From the NCBI GenBank assembly GCA_002414665.1, contig DIAF01000039.1:97021-161020 (forward strand): DNA of 64,000 bases, given 5' to 3'. A program made the position numbers and the translations under genes. The stretch comes from Halieaceae bacterium UBA5085 (GTDB taxonomy: Bacteria; Pseudomonadota; Gammaproteobacteria; Pseudomonadales; Halieaceae). Each line of letters starts with the position of its first letter. The stretch's first letter is position 1. The notes beneath the pieces were generated by a model that searched no databases, was not told the origin of the DNA, and saw nothing but the letters and a program-made list of their open reading frames with translations. Shown piece after piece: positions 48,715-58,288 of the stretch.

Positions 48715-50052
48715 TTACCCCACGAAAGCACTGTAGATTGACCGGAGTGCTGCTGCGTAATCCTCCGGAGCAACACCCACGATGATGTTCAGCTCGGATG
48801 CGCCCTGGTTGATCAGCCGCACATTCACACCAGCGGCCGCCAACGCCCCGAAGACCTTGGCAGCAATGCCCGGGGTGCGCGCCATTTCCTCGCCGACAAT
48901 CGCGATCAGGGCGATGTTCGGCACAAACTCCAGCTCGTCCGGTTCCAGTGTGCGCCGAATTTCGTCCAGCAGAGTATCCACGCGACCTTCAAGCCAACGC
49001 GCTTCCAAGACCACGCTGACGCTGTCAATGGCGGAGGGGCAGTGTTCAAAGGGTATGCCGTTGTGCTCGAGCACCCCGAGCAAGCGATAGACAAACCCCA
49101 CCTCACGATTCATCAGGTGCTTGCCGATGGTAATCATGGCGAACGTGGCCTTGCCCGCCACCCCGGCGATCTGTGTGCTCTGGATGACCTCCGGTGAGAG
49201 CTCGGCCACAATGCGCGTACCTGGATGCTCGGGCTCATTGGTGTTGCGAATGTTCACCGGAATGCCCACTTCCCGCACGGGTGCCATGGCCTCTTCGTGC
49301 AACACGCTCGCCCCCATATAGGACAGCTCACGAATTTCCGCGTAAGTCACCTCGGCCATGGGACGCGGGTTGGGCACGATGCGCGGGTCAGCCATCAGCA
49401 GACCGGATACATCCGTCCAGTTTTCGTACAGCGAGGCGTGCGCCGCCCGCGCGACAACCGCACCACTCACGTCGGAGCCACCGCGGGAGAAGGTGCGCAC
49501 TTCGCCGCTGGCATCACGCCCGTAGAAACCCGGCACAACATAACGCCGGGAGCTATCATCCAGGCGTGCCCCCAGCAATGACCAGGTAGCAGGATCCACC
49601 AGACCATTGGCGCCAATCACCACACACTCCGCCGGCTCCACAAACTCGGCATCCAGCCATGCCGCCAGCAACAGACCCGAGAAATGCTCCCCGCGGGAGG
49701 CCGCGAAATCGGCGCTGACGCCAGCGGCCAGCTGATCACGAAACAACTCGAGGTGGCCCTGCATCATAGGCTGCATGCCGAGTTCCCGCTCAATAGCCGC
49801 GAAGCGCTCGGCAATCTGCGCAAAAGGTGCACTGAAATCGGAGTTCATGCTTGCCGCGTGATGACACAGATACAGCAGATCGGTCACTTTGGTGTCGGCT
49901 GAGTCGCGCTTGCCAGGCGCTGACGGCACAATAATGCTGCGCCGCGGGTCGGCCTCGATAATCGCGCGCACCTTGCGCAACTGTTCGGCACTCGCCAGGC
50001 TGGATCCACCGAACTTGCATACAATACGCGGTACAGCTGCCTCACGCGCCAT
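48715..50052 (-). CDS. lysC: Aspartate kinase (LysC-type)
   Basis: A 445-aa aspartokinase starting at ATG 50052. The open frame extends further, but its extra residues are not family-like. The kinase domain begins VCKFGGSSLAS, with GANGLVDPATWSLLGARL, FYGRDASGEVRTFSRGGSDVSGAVVARA and DVSGLLMADPRIVPNPRP as ATP/aspartate-binding blocks. The C-terminus has two ACT domains (AMITIGKHLMNREVGF and NIALIAIVGEEMARTPGIAAKVFGAL). It catalyses the first step of the lysine/threonine/methionine pathway. The monofunctional size (about 450 aa) fits E. coli LysC rather than ThrA. Feedback inhibition by lysine would act through the ACT domains. Confidence 0.9.
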   Translation of the reverse strand: MAREAAVPRIVCKFGGSSLASAEQLRKVRAIIEADPRRSIIVPSAPGKRDSADTKVTDLLYLCHHAASMNSDFSAPFAQIAERFAAIERELGMQPMMQGHLELFRDQLAAGVSADFAASRGEHFSGLLLAAWLDAEFVEPAECVVIGANGLVDPATWSLLGARLDDSSRRYVVPGFYGRDASGEVRTFSRGGSDVSGAVVARAAHASLYENWTDVSGLLMADPRIVPNPRPMAEVTYAEIRELSYMGASVLHEEAMAPVREVGIPVNIRNTNEPEHPGTRIVAELSPEVIQSTQIAGVAGKATFAMITIGKHLMNREVGFVYRLLGVLEHNGIPFEHCPSAIDSVSVVLEARWLEGRVDTLLDEIRRTLEPDELEFVPNIALIAIVGEEMARTPGIAAKVFGALAAAGVNVRLINQGASELNIIVGVAPEDYAAALRSIYSAFVG

Positions 50053-50238
50053 AACCACCTGATCCACTTCCGTCACTGCCTCGGCCCCATCGCTGACGCA
50101 CCGCCGGTATGGGGTGCGATAAAGCCCCACAGTTTACTGGATAGGCGGGGCAGAGCTAAAGAGCAGGTCGCTGGCCCGAAGCCGGCAACTACGCGTACAC
50201 TCAGGCAGCACACAATGAACCAAAAGGATGATAACCGC

Positions 50239-50910
50239 ATGCTCACACTGCACGGCTTCTCGGCCAGCAACTACTACAACATCGTCAAGCACAGCCTGCT
50301 GCTCAAGGGCGTGCCCTTCACCGAGCACCTGGTCTATCCGGGTTCACCTGAGCTGCTCGCGGTCAGCCCGGCAGGCAAGGTCCCCGCCATGACGACCGAG
50401 AAAGGCACCTCACTCTCGGAAAGCAGCGTGCTGCTGGAGTACATCGAAGACGCCTATCCGACCACGCCCCTGCTGCCCGCTGACCAGGAGCAGCGGGCCC
50501 AGGTGCGGCAGGTGATGAAGGTCGCGGAGCTTTACCTGGAACTGGCGGCGCGACGACTGCTACCTGCCGTACTGGCCAATGCGCCGGTATCCGATGCGGT
50601 CAAAGGCGAAGTGCGCGCCACGCTGGACAAGGGCACCGCCAGCCTCGCTCGGCTGGCGCAGTTTTCGCCCTGGGTCTGCGGTGAAGAGCTGACTCTCGCT
50701 GACATCTACCTGCGCTATGCGCTGGCCATGCCCAAACTGGTAGGTCCCAGCCAGCTGGACTGGGACATTCTGCCCGCTGTGCCCGGCCTTGCCGAGTGGG
50801 ATGCCCGTATGGCTGAGGAGCCCGTCTCCAAGCAGGTGGACGCCGATCAGGCGGCCAACATGACGGACTTCATGGCGTACGTCAGCAAGGCGATACAGCG
50901 CGGAAAATAA
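50239..50910 (+). CDS. Glutathione S-transferase family protein
   Basis: A 223-aa GST. ATG 50239 gives the typical MLTLHGFSASNYYNIVKHSLL thioredoxin-fold start; an ATG eight codons earlier is possible. The glutathione-site stretch is GKVPAMTTEKGTSLSESSVLLEYIEDAYP, with cis-Pro and the Glu-Ser pair conserved. The C-terminal helical domain contains FSPWVCGEELTLADIYLRYAL, with its N-capping box. It conjugates or isomerises substrates with glutathione; the target is unknown. It converges with the acyl-CoA synthetase gene. Confidence 0.88.
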   Translation: MLTLHGFSASNYYNIVKHSLLLKGVPFTEHLVYPGSPELLAVSPAGKVPAMTTEKGTSLSESSVLLEYIEDAYPTTPLLPADQEQRAQVRQVMKVAELYLELAARRLLPAVLANAPVSDAVKGEVRATLDKGTASLARLAQFSPWVCGEELTLADIYLRYALAMPKLVGPSQLDWDILPAVPGLAEWDARMAEEPVSKQVDADQAANMTDFMAYVSKAIQRGK

Positions 50911-50916
50911 ACGGCA

Positions 50917-52443
50917 TCACAGCTGCGCGCCACCCTCGGCCCGCAGCGCCGGCTTGTCGATCTTGCCGGCTGCGTTCAGGGGCAGCGCCCGTACGCGACA
51001 CCAGGCCTTGGGGGTTTTGTAACCTGCGAGGAGGCTGCGGCAATGGGCAGCGAGCTCCTCGTCACTGGCTGCCCCATCCAGCACCACCACTGCCGCGACC
51101 TGCTCCCCCCAGCGCCGGTCCGGCAAACCGATCACCGCGCAGTCGCGAACGGCGGGGTGGAGACGCAGGGCTTCTTCCACTTCGCGTGACGCCACGTTCT
51201 CGCCACCGCTGATGATCATGTCCTTCTTGCGATCGACAATACTCAGGTAACCCCGCTCGTCAAAGCGACCGATATCCCCGGTATGCAGCCAGCCATCGAC
51301 CAGCGCGCCGGCGGTGGCCTCGGGCTGTCGCCAGTAGCCGCTCATGCACTGTGGCCCTTTCACCAGTATTTCGCCGGCCATGCCCACGTCGCATTCACAG
51401 CCTGCATCATCCACCACCTTGACCTGCACCGTGGCCAGTGGCTTGCCCACCGTGCGCAGCAGCTCCGGCTGGCCCGCCACTGCCTGCTGGTGATCTTCCA
51501 CCGTGAGGAAGGCTGCGCTGCCGGACAACTCGGTCATACCGTAGCTCTGGCAGAGTCCCACGCCGGTTTCCGACAACAACCGCCGCAAAAGTGTTTCCGG
51601 CATGGCCGATGCACCGTAGCCAATCGTGCGCACCGAGGCGAGGTCTGCAGGTGTAAAGGCCGGATCATCCAGTAACATGGCGATCATCGTAGGCGCCAGA
51701 GACAGCGTGGTGACCTTCAGGTCACGGCAGGCACGCAGGGTTTCGGCCGACGAGAATGCGCGCAATAGCACCACCGCGGCACCGTACTGGTGCTGCAGCA
51801 GCACATTGTGCGCCGCGACGTGAAACAGCGGAAACGGGTACAGGAAGATATCCCCGGTCAACACGGGGCGCGCCAGGGCGGCCGACGCCAGACCCGCCAG
51901 GAAAGACCGGTGGGTGAGCACTGCACCTTTGGGTCGCCCGGTGGAACCCGAGGTGTAGAGAATCCATACTGGATCATCTGCCCCGGTAACAGGCAGCGAC
52001 GCCCGCGGCCCGTCGGCAACCCAGCCACGGTAGCCGTTCTGTATGTCCACCATGGGCAGGGACGGCGCTTGCGGATGCCCCCTCAGCGCCTGCAGCAATT
52101 CCGTGTCGGCAAACAGCAGGCTCACGCCGGCGGCCTCAAGCTGATAGATCCACTCGGGGGGTGCCAGCCGCGCGTTCAGGGGCACCAGAATCCGACCACT
52201 GGCGGCCGCGGCGTAGATCAGCTCGAGGAATTCGGGCCCGTTGAACGCGAGTACGCCGATGCGCTCACCCCTTTCACCCACGCTGGCGAGACGCTGCGCC
52301 AGCTGCGCCACACGCTGCTGCAAGTGCGCATAGGACATCGCCCTGCCCTGCCACCACAGTGCTGCGGCTTCGGGCTGCCGTTGCGCCTGCAGGGCCAGCA
52401 GCTCATGCAGCCGCGTTGCCTCGGGTGTCTGTTCGCTGCTCAT
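50917..52443 (-). CDS. AMP-binding acyl-CoA synthetase
   Basis: A 508-aa adenylate-forming ligase from ATG 52443. The longer frame overlaps purT and is Cys/Arg-rich, so it is rejected. Motifs: P-loop YTSGSTGRPKGAVLTH, GYGASAMPE, QSYGMTELSG, TGDIGRFDERGYLSIVDRKKDMIISGGENV and the catalytic C-terminal Lys in NAAGKIDKPAL. It activates a carboxylic acid as acyl-AMP and then acyl-CoA. It lies 37 bp downstream of purT, presumably on the same transcript although the functions are unrelated. Confidence 0.88.
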   Translation of the reverse strand: MSSEQTPEATRLHELLALQAQRQPEAAALWWQGRAMSYAHLQQRVAQLAQRLASVGERGERIGVLAFNGPEFLELIYAAAASGRILVPLNARLAPPEWIYQLEAAGVSLLFADTELLQALRGHPQAPSLPMVDIQNGYRGWVADGPRASLPVTGADDPVWILYTSGSTGRPKGAVLTHRSFLAGLASAALARPVLTGDIFLYPFPLFHVAAHNVLLQHQYGAAVVLLRAFSSAETLRACRDLKVTTLSLAPTMIAMLLDDPAFTPADLASVRTIGYGASAMPETLLRRLLSETGVGLCQSYGMTELSGSAAFLTVEDHQQAVAGQPELLRTVGKPLATVQVKVVDDAGCECDVGMAGEILVKGPQCMSGYWRQPEATAGALVDGWLHTGDIGRFDERGYLSIVDRKKDMIISGGENVASREVEEALRLHPAVRDCAVIGLPDRRWGEQVAAVVVLDGAASDEELAAHCRSLLAGYKTPKAWCRVRALPLNAAGKIDKPALRAEGGAQL

Positions 52444-52480
52444 GCAGCCGCGCGTCTCGCTGGCGGGTTGCAGGCCGCCG

Positions 52481-53662
52481 TCACAGGCTGACCTCAATGG
52501 CCGCGGTGACCTGCAGCGCTTTCTGCACCGCGGCCTCAATGCTGTCGGCACGGGCCAGGCCCACACCAAGGCGACGCTCACCACGCACTTCCGGCTTGCC
52601 GAACAGGCGCAGGTCCGTGTCCGGCTCGCGCAACGCCTCGGCGAGGTTGCCATAACGCATATCGCTGGAATCGCCAGCCACCAGGAGGACCGCGGAGGCC
52701 GAGGGGCCCCACTGGCGAATCACCGGTATGGGCAAACCGAGAATGGCCCGTGCGTGCAAGGCAAACTCGGACAGGTTCTGGGAAATGAGGGTCACCAGGC
52801 CCGTATCGTGTGGACGCGGAGACACCTCACTGAAGATGACGGTGTCTCCTTTGACGAACAGCTCTACGCCAAAGAGTCCGTGGCCACCCAGTGCACCGGT
52901 CACCGCCGCCGCAATGCGCTGCGCTTCCGCCAGCGCCGGCGCACTCATCGCCTGGGGCTGCCAGGACTCGCGGTAGTCGCCTTTTTCCTGCCGATGGCCA
53001 ATGGGCTCGCAGAAACTGGTGCCGTCGCGGTGACGCACGGTAAGCAGGGTGATTTCGTAATCAAAATCGATGAAGCCCTCGACGATCAGCTTGCCTCCAC
53101 CGCTGCGTCCACCCGATTGCGCATAGTCCCATGCTGCCTGCACGTCGTCCGGGGTACGCACGGTGCTCTGGCCTTTGCCGGAGGAGGACATGATCGGCTT
53201 CACCACACAGGGCAGGCCGACATCGGCCACGGCCGCAGCATACTCCTCCCGCGTTTCCGCGAAGCGGTAGGGTGAAGTTGTCAGACCGAGCCGTTCGGCC
53301 GCAAGGCGGCGGATGCCTTCGCGGTTCATGGTCAGTTGCGCAGCGCGAGCAGAGGGCACGACATGCCAGCCTTCGGCCTCCAGCGCAACCAGTTCATCGG
53401 TGGCAATGGCCTCTATTTCGGGCACGATCAACTGCGGTCGTTCCCGCTCGACCAGGCCGCGCAGCGCGGCACCGTCCAGCATATTCACCACATGCGACCG
53501 GTGTGCCACCTGCATGGCCGGCGCATTGGCATAGCGGTCCACTGCAATCACCTCGCAACCGAGGCGCAGCAGCTCAATCGCAACTTCCTTGCCCAGTTCG
53601 CCGCTGCCCAGCAACATCACGCGTGTGGCCTGGTCCGTCAGGGGAGTTCCGATGGTGGTCAT
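52481..53662 (-). CDS. purT: Formate-dependent phosphoribosylglycinamide formyltransferase
   Basis: A 393-aa PurT. N-terminal Rossmann-like part: VMLLGSGELGKEVAIELLRLG. ATP-grasp: VVKPIMSSSGKGQS, FDYEITLLTVRHRDGTSFCEPIGHRQEKGDYRESWQPQ, GLFGVELFVKGD and FSEVSPRPHDTGLVT. It makes formyl-GAR from GAR, formate and ATP, the folate-independent alternative to PurN. Length and motifs are canonical. A possible operon with the downstream acyl-CoA synthetase is noted there. Confidence 0.95.
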   Translation of the reverse strand: MTTIGTPLTDQATRVMLLGSGELGKEVAIELLRLGCEVIAVDRYANAPAMQVAHRSHVVNMLDGAALRGLVERERPQLIVPEIEAIATDELVALEAEGWHVVPSARAAQLTMNREGIRRLAAERLGLTTSPYRFAETREEYAAAVADVGLPCVVKPIMSSSGKGQSTVRTPDDVQAAWDYAQSGGRSGGGKLIVEGFIDFDYEITLLTVRHRDGTSFCEPIGHRQEKGDYRESWQPQAMSAPALAEAQRIAAAVTGALGGHGLFGVELFVKGDTVIFSEVSPRPHDTGLVTLISQNLSEFALHARAILGLPIPVIRQWGPSASAVLLVAGDSSDMRYGNLAEALREPDTDLRLFGKPEVRGERRLGVGLARADSIEAAVQKALQVTAAIEVSL

Positions 53663-53707
53663 GGCTTGTGCGTCCTGTCATGAAAAACCGCAGTTTATCA
53701 TCCGTGA

Positions 53708-54847
53708 TCAGAACTGCAGCGGATATTGCGCCGGTGCAGGTTCCGCCACCCGCGCAGTCTGAGGTCCTGACGATGGCTCAAATCCGGACAGGCTGAGACC
53801 GAGCAGGCGCACTCCCAGCGGTACTGGCAGCAGGGATCCCAGTATTGAGCGTGCCACCTCACCAAACTGCCGGCGCTCGAGAATCGGAGCGTGCAGGGAG
53901 CGCGCCCGGGTGACCTGGCGGAAATCCGCGTATTTCATCTTCAAGGTCAGCGTTCGTCCCTGCACACCCTGCTGAGCGACCCGCTGCCAGACAATGTCGA
54001 TGATCTCGTCCAGTGCGGCATGCAACTCGGCGCTGGCCTGCAGGTCACGCGCGTAAGTGCGCTCACCGCCTACCGACTTGCGCACACGATCGGGGCGCAC
54101 CGGTCGATCGTCCTCGCCGCGGCTGGCGTGATACAGATACAGCGCCGACTTGCCAAAATGCTGCTGCAGAAAACCGAGGCTCTGGGACCTCAGATCTGCA
54201 CCCGTGTGGATACCCAACTGCGCCATGCGCTCGGCGGTGCGGGGCCCCACCCCGTAAAAGCGTCGCGCCGGCAGCGCGGCCACAAACGCCGCACCGTCCT
54301 CCGGCAATACCACGAACTGCCCGTTGGGCTTGTTCTGGTCCGACGCGACCTTGGCCAGAAACTTGTTGTAGCTGATGCCGGCGGATGCCGTTAACCCCGT
54401 CTCCGCGAGAATATCCCTGCGAATACTTGCAGCGACGCGGATGGCACTACCGATGCCCCGACGATCTTCGGTAACGTCGAGATAGGCTTCGTCCAGCGAC
54501 AAAGGCTCCACCAAGCCACTGTAGCGCTCAAAGATCGCGCGGATCTGCCGTGACACCGCCTTGTAAACGTCAAACCGCGGCTTCACGAAAATCAGCTGCG
54601 GGCAGCGTCGTTTCGCGCTGACCGAAGGCATCGCGGAGCGCACCCCGAATTGCCGTGCTTCGTAACTGGCGGCAGCGACCACACCGCGCTCGGCAGACCC
54701 GCCCACGGCGACCGGCTGACCGCGCAGGGCCGGGTTATCGCGCTGCTCAACGCTGGCGAAAAACGCGTCCATATCAATGTGAACAATCTTGCGCAGCAGT
54801 GTTTGCTCCCACGCTGGTGAACTCTGGAAACGGCGCGACCGGAACAA
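53708..54847 (-). CDS. dinB: DNA polymerase IV (translesion Y-family)
   Basis: A 379-aa Pol IV. Catalytic acidic motifs HIDMDAFFASVEQ and SLDEAYLDVT (metal-binding Asp and Glu) and the helix-hairpin-helix region GVGPRTAERMAQLGIHTGADL are present. The little-finger domain is followed by an unusual Pro/Ala-rich tail (PSSGPQTARVAEPAPAQYP) in place of a clear beta-clamp-binding QLxLF, although the last residues YPLQF may serve as a variant. The start is a TTG at 54847 with GAGGG nine bases upstream; there is no ATG or GTG option in frame before the first motif. I see no LexA box (CTGT-N8-ACAG) in the upstream region. Confidence 0.9.
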   Translation of the reverse strand: MFRSRRFQSSPAWEQTLLRKIVHIDMDAFFASVEQRDNPALRGQPVAVGGSAERGVVAAASYEARQFGVRSAMPSVSAKRRCPQLIFVKPRFDVYKAVSRQIRAIFERYSGLVEPLSLDEAYLDVTEDRRGIGSAIRVAASIRRDILAETGLTASAGISYNKFLAKVASDQNKPNGQFVVLPEDGAAFVAALPARRFYGVGPRTAERMAQLGIHTGADLRSQSLGFLQQHFGKSALYLYHASRGEDDRPVRPDRVRKSVGGERTYARDLQASAELHAALDEIIDIVWQRVAQQGVQGRTLTLKMKYADFRQVTRARSLHAPILERRQFGEVARSILGSLLPVPLGVRLLGLSLSGFEPSSGPQTARVAEPAPAQYPLQF

Positions 54848-54915
54848 TAAACTGAACCCTCCATGTCACAGCCCTGGGTTATATTGCCTCAACACTGCTA
54901 CCGAGGACACCCGAA

Positions 54916-56430
54916 ATGGACGACCCATCCCGCCGCACACTCATTAAACAGGGGCTGCTGGCCGCCACCACAGCAGCACTTGCACCCGCCTTGCGCAGCG
55001 CTCCCGCCACCAGCCTGTCATTCGCAGACTACCTGCAGTGGGACGCGCTGGACATTGCCGAACGGGTGCGTGCCGGGGACGTCTCCGCCGCGGAGGTTCT
55101 GGAAGTGGCGATTGAGCGTGCCAACGCGGTTAACCCCACTTTGAACTGCATCGTGGAAACGCTGTATGAGCGAGCGCGCAGGGTCGCTGCCGGGCCATTG
55201 CCGGACGGCCCCTTCCGCGGCGTTCCCTTCCTGCTCAAGGATCTGGGCATGATGCTTGAAGGCACGGTCACCACCCAGGGTTCGCGCTTTTACCGCGACA
55301 ACGTGGCCAACTATACCAGCACCGTGGTCACACGGTACCAGGCTGCGGGACTCGTCATCATGGGCAAGACCCACAGCCCGGAGTTCGGCGGCACCGGCAG
55401 CAGCGAATCCATTCTCTTCGGCGACACGCGCAACCCCTGGAATCTGGCGCACTCGGCCGGTGGCTCCTCGGGCGGTTCCGCCGCGGCGGTTGCCGGTGGC
55501 ATCCTGCCCATCGCCAACGCCACTGACGGCGGTGGCTCTATTCGCATCCCCGCATCGGCCTGCGGCCTGTTTGGTATGAAGCCCAGTCGCGGGCGGGTGC
55601 CGAATGGACCGCGCACGCTGTCGTCGATAATGTCTGTCACGCACGCCGTGTCGCGCAGCGTGCGTGACAGCGCCGCGCTGCTTGACGCCACCAGCGGCCC
55701 CGAGCCGGGACAGACGGTGATCGCACCGCCGCCCGCGGGCAGTTTTCTGCAAGCGGCGCAACAGGAGCCGGGGCGCCTGCGCATTGGTCTGGTCACTACG
55801 CCGCTCACACATACGCCCGTGCACGCAGAATGCATCAGCGCCGCACGCAGTGCCGCAACCCTCTGCAGCGGGCTGGGGCACGCCGTTGAAGACGTGGCAT
55901 TGCCCGTCGATCCGCGACGTTTTTTCGCTGCCTTCGGGCCCATCATGGCCGCCAGCACCGTCGAGCGGATTCGCGCCAGGGAACGGGCTCTGGGCCGGAA
56001 AGTCACCGAGAACGACCTGGAGCCACTGATCTGGGAGCGTTACCAGGCCGATCGCAACAACAGCGCCGAGCAACTCTACTCGGCCATGCTGGACATCGAG
56101 CAGATTACGCGCGACATGGCGCTGCTGCAGGAGAAATACGATGTGCTGCTATCGCCCACCTTGACCACACCGCCCGCGAAACTCGGGGAACTGAGCCTGA
56201 ATCAGGAAAAGGCGCCCTACGAGCAGGCTGCCATCAGCGTATCGGCCTTCACCAGTCTGTTCAATGCAACCGGGCAGCCCGCCATGTCCGTGCCGCTGCA
56301 CTGGAGCACCGATGGGCTGCCAATTGGCGTTATGTTCGCGGGTCGCTATGGTGAGGAAGCGCTGCTGTTCCAACTCGCCGGGCAGCTGGAAAAAGCGGCT
56401 CCCTGGTTCGACCGATTGCCAAAGGTGTGA
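54916..56430 (+). CDS. Amidase-signature-family enzyme with Tat-like signal
   Basis: A 504-aa amidase-signature enzyme behind GAGGAC. The N-terminus SRRTLIKQGLLAATTAAL has the S-R-R-x-L-x-K twin-arginine pattern, so it is probably exported folded. Catalytic Ser-Ser-Lys elements: Lys in VPFLLKDLG, and the Gly/Ser loop AHSAGGSSGGSAAAVA followed by GGSIRIPASACGLFGMKPS. It hydrolyses amide bonds; the family spans peptide, fatty-acid and aryl amides. The stop is about 80 bp before the PilZ-like gene on the same strand. Confidence 0.9.
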   Translation: MDDPSRRTLIKQGLLAATTAALAPALRSAPATSLSFADYLQWDALDIAERVRAGDVSAAEVLEVAIERANAVNPTLNCIVETLYERARRVAAGPLPDGPFRGVPFLLKDLGMMLEGTVTTQGSRFYRDNVANYTSTVVTRYQAAGLVIMGKTHSPEFGGTGSSESILFGDTRNPWNLAHSAGGSSGGSAAAVAGGILPIANATDGGGSIRIPASACGLFGMKPSRGRVPNGPRTLSSIMSVTHAVSRSVRDSAALLDATSGPEPGQTVIAPPPAGSFLQAAQQEPGRLRIGLVTTPLTHTPVHAECISAARSAATLCSGLGHAVEDVALPVDPRRFFAAFGPIMAASTVERIRARERALGRKVTENDLEPLIWERYQADRNNSAEQLYSAMLDIEQITRDMALLQEKYDVLLSPTLTTPPAKLGELSLNQEKAPYEQAAISVSAFTSLFNATGQPAMSVPLHWSTDGLPIGVMFAGRYGEEALLFQLAGQLEKAAPWFDRLPKV

Positions 56431-56509
56431 ACCCCGTCACCTAAGCTATCTGGCGCGCGCTGCTTGCCCTGCGGTACTCTCATATCTGATTATCGACAAG
56501 CGCCGCGCC

Positions 56510-58288
56510 ATGAGTACACCTGTTCCCGTTGAGCTTCGCATCCCCCCGCAGGACGGCGCTCCCTTCACCCGTTTCGCGACCCGCTTGGCGGCCGCGGCAG
56601 CGTGGTGCGATGCACTACCGATGGCGGATCCCTCCGGTGTGGCGCACACACTGCGTGACACACTGGACGAGCTCAATCGCGCTCCAGTGGACCCGGAACT
56701 CCGCTATGAACTGCTGGAAACCCTGCGGCCAAGCGTCACCCAAACGCTGACCCTGCTCGACCGCATGCTGGTGAATCAGCCGCTGGTCATGCCACCACGG
56801 TTACAGGCACTGGCGACTTTGTCCGACCAGATTGGTGGCCTGGCCTGCACCGCTTATTCCATCTGTGTCATGCACGCCGCGCGGGAGCCCGCCAGGATCA
56901 CCCGCCGCGCGCCCGCCAGACTGGTCTGCGAGGCCCTGGAGCATGCCCTGCACTACGCGGCGCACAAGGTGGTGTTGGCGCTCAACCTGCAACTGCCCAT
57001 TGAGTCCCGCACCTGGTCGACGCTGCATCAGACCTACCTGTTGGGAGAGCGCTATCGGCTGACAGAGCTGACGGTACCCGCGGCAAGTGGCGGGGAGAGC
57101 ACCATTCGCAATACCTGGCTGGTGCCGCTGCTTCTGGCCTGCTGCCAGACCGGCCAACTGCTGCGCAGCGACATTGCTGTGCTGCATGCTGCCCTGCGGG
57201 CGTCAGTGGCGGGGTGCCGGCTGCGACCCGGCACAGATGCCGAGGGCCTGTTTGCCGTCGACCTCAACGGCACCAGCCCTCCGGTCTATCGCAGCAGCAT
57301 GGCCATGCCGGGCAAGCAGGTCAGGCTTCTGGACACGTCGGACTTTATCGCCTCGGCGACAAGCGCGAGGGATACGGCACGCAAGGCGAGCCGCAGCGCC
57401 GTGTTGCTGGGTGAAACCCGCGTACCCCTGCCTCTGCTCGACCACCTGCTGGACTGTCTTGGCAACGAGCGGGAACGGGCAAGTCGCAGGGTGATCGTGA
57501 GCGAACCCCTGCAGGCTGTGCTGGGCTTCAGTGCGGCACACTTCCATCTCGCCGGCGAGCGTACACTTGAGGACCTGGCCCCCAAGCCCCGCAACCGGTC
57601 TGCCAGCAACAGCAAGGAAAACCCGTTTCTGACCGAACGCAAAGATGACGACCCCTGGGCGGCCGCACACGACACAGACCGCAGCCACTCATCGCTGAAC
57701 CGTGACGGCAGCATCAACGTCCTGGCGCGGGCCCGAACAGAGCGGGAAGCGCCCCCCGAACTACCCGCGAATTACAGCGTTTTACGCGTGACCACCGTTG
57801 ACGCCAGCCCCGGAGGCTACTGCCTGGATTGGGGCGCAAATGCACCCGACACCGTGCGCAACGGAGAATTGCTCTGCCTGCGTAAAGACCAGAAAGACCC
57901 CTGGCTCCTTGGCGTCATCCGCTGGACACGTCGCCGCCATGCCAGCAGCACAACCACCGGCGTGGAAGTGCTGGCCTCTCGCGCGGAATCCTGGGCTTGC
58001 CAGACCTTGCGCGACGGCGCCAGCCAGGCCTCTTCCCTCCGGGTCATGATACTGCCGCCAAATCGCCTGTCTCAGGGCCGGGAGACCATCATTACACCGC
58101 GCAGTGGCTTTGCACCCGGGCATCACCTGCTGCTCCAGCGCGGGCAGGAGCAACGCACGGTCACCCTGGGCAAGCAGATGGCAATCAGTTCCGGGATGAG
58201 CCAGTTTGAGGTGCGCGAGGGGTTACTGACAGCGGAGCAGCCTGAGGCGGCCGTCGCGGACAAGGGCGGGATTGATTACACCCCCTGA
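56510..58288 (+). CDS. PilZ-like two-part protein, 592 aa
   Basis: I start the protein at ATG 56510; the longer frame runs through the previous amidase gene. Residues about 1-340 are helical, with no membrane segment and no family I recognise. A low-complexity Asn/Ser/Asp/Glu linker (about residues 365-415) follows. Residues about 420-560 read like a PilZ c-di-GMP-binding beta barrel: RARTERE near the N-end, then VTTVDASPGGYCLDW with the D/NxSxxG signature (Asp431-x-Ser433, Gly436), GELLCLRKD and a VIRWTRR strand before GVEVL. The Arg pair is spaced one residue off the usual RxxxR, so binding is uncertain. A c-di-GMP-responsive regulator is the best guess. The last 13 bp overlap the convergent nucleotidyltransferase gene. 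Confidence 0.75.
   Translation: MSTPVPVELRIPPQDGAPFTRFATRLAAAAAWCDALPMADPSGVAHTLRDTLDELNRAPVDPELRYELLETLRPSVTQTLTLLDRMLVNQPLVMPPRLQALATLSDQIGGLACTAYSICVMHAAREPARITRRAPARLVCEALEHALHYAAHKVVLALNLQLPIESRTWSTLHQTYLLGERYRLTELTVPAASGGESTIRNTWLVPLLLACCQTGQLLRSDIAVLHAALRASVAGCRLRPGTDAEGLFAVDLNGTSPPVYRSSMAMPGKQVRLLDTSDFIASATSARDTARKASRSAVLLGETRVPLPLLDHLLDCLGNERERASRRVIVSEPLQAVLGFSAAHFHLAGERTLEDLAPKPRNRSASNSKENPFLTERKDDDPWAAAHDTDRSHSSLNRDGSINVLARARTEREAPPELPANYSVLRVTTVDASPGGYCLDWGANAPDTVRNGELLCLRKDQKDPWLLGVIRWTRRRHASSTTTGVEVLASRAESWACQTLRDGASQASSLRVMILPPNRLSQGRETIITPRSGFAPGHHLLLQRGQEQRTVTLGKQMAISSGMSQFEVREGLLTAEQPEAAVADKGGIDYTP

Noticed and set aside
54848..54915. LexA box between dinB and the amidase gene
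   Set aside because: CTGT occurs (reverse of cacag at about 54870) but no ACAG at the required spacing.
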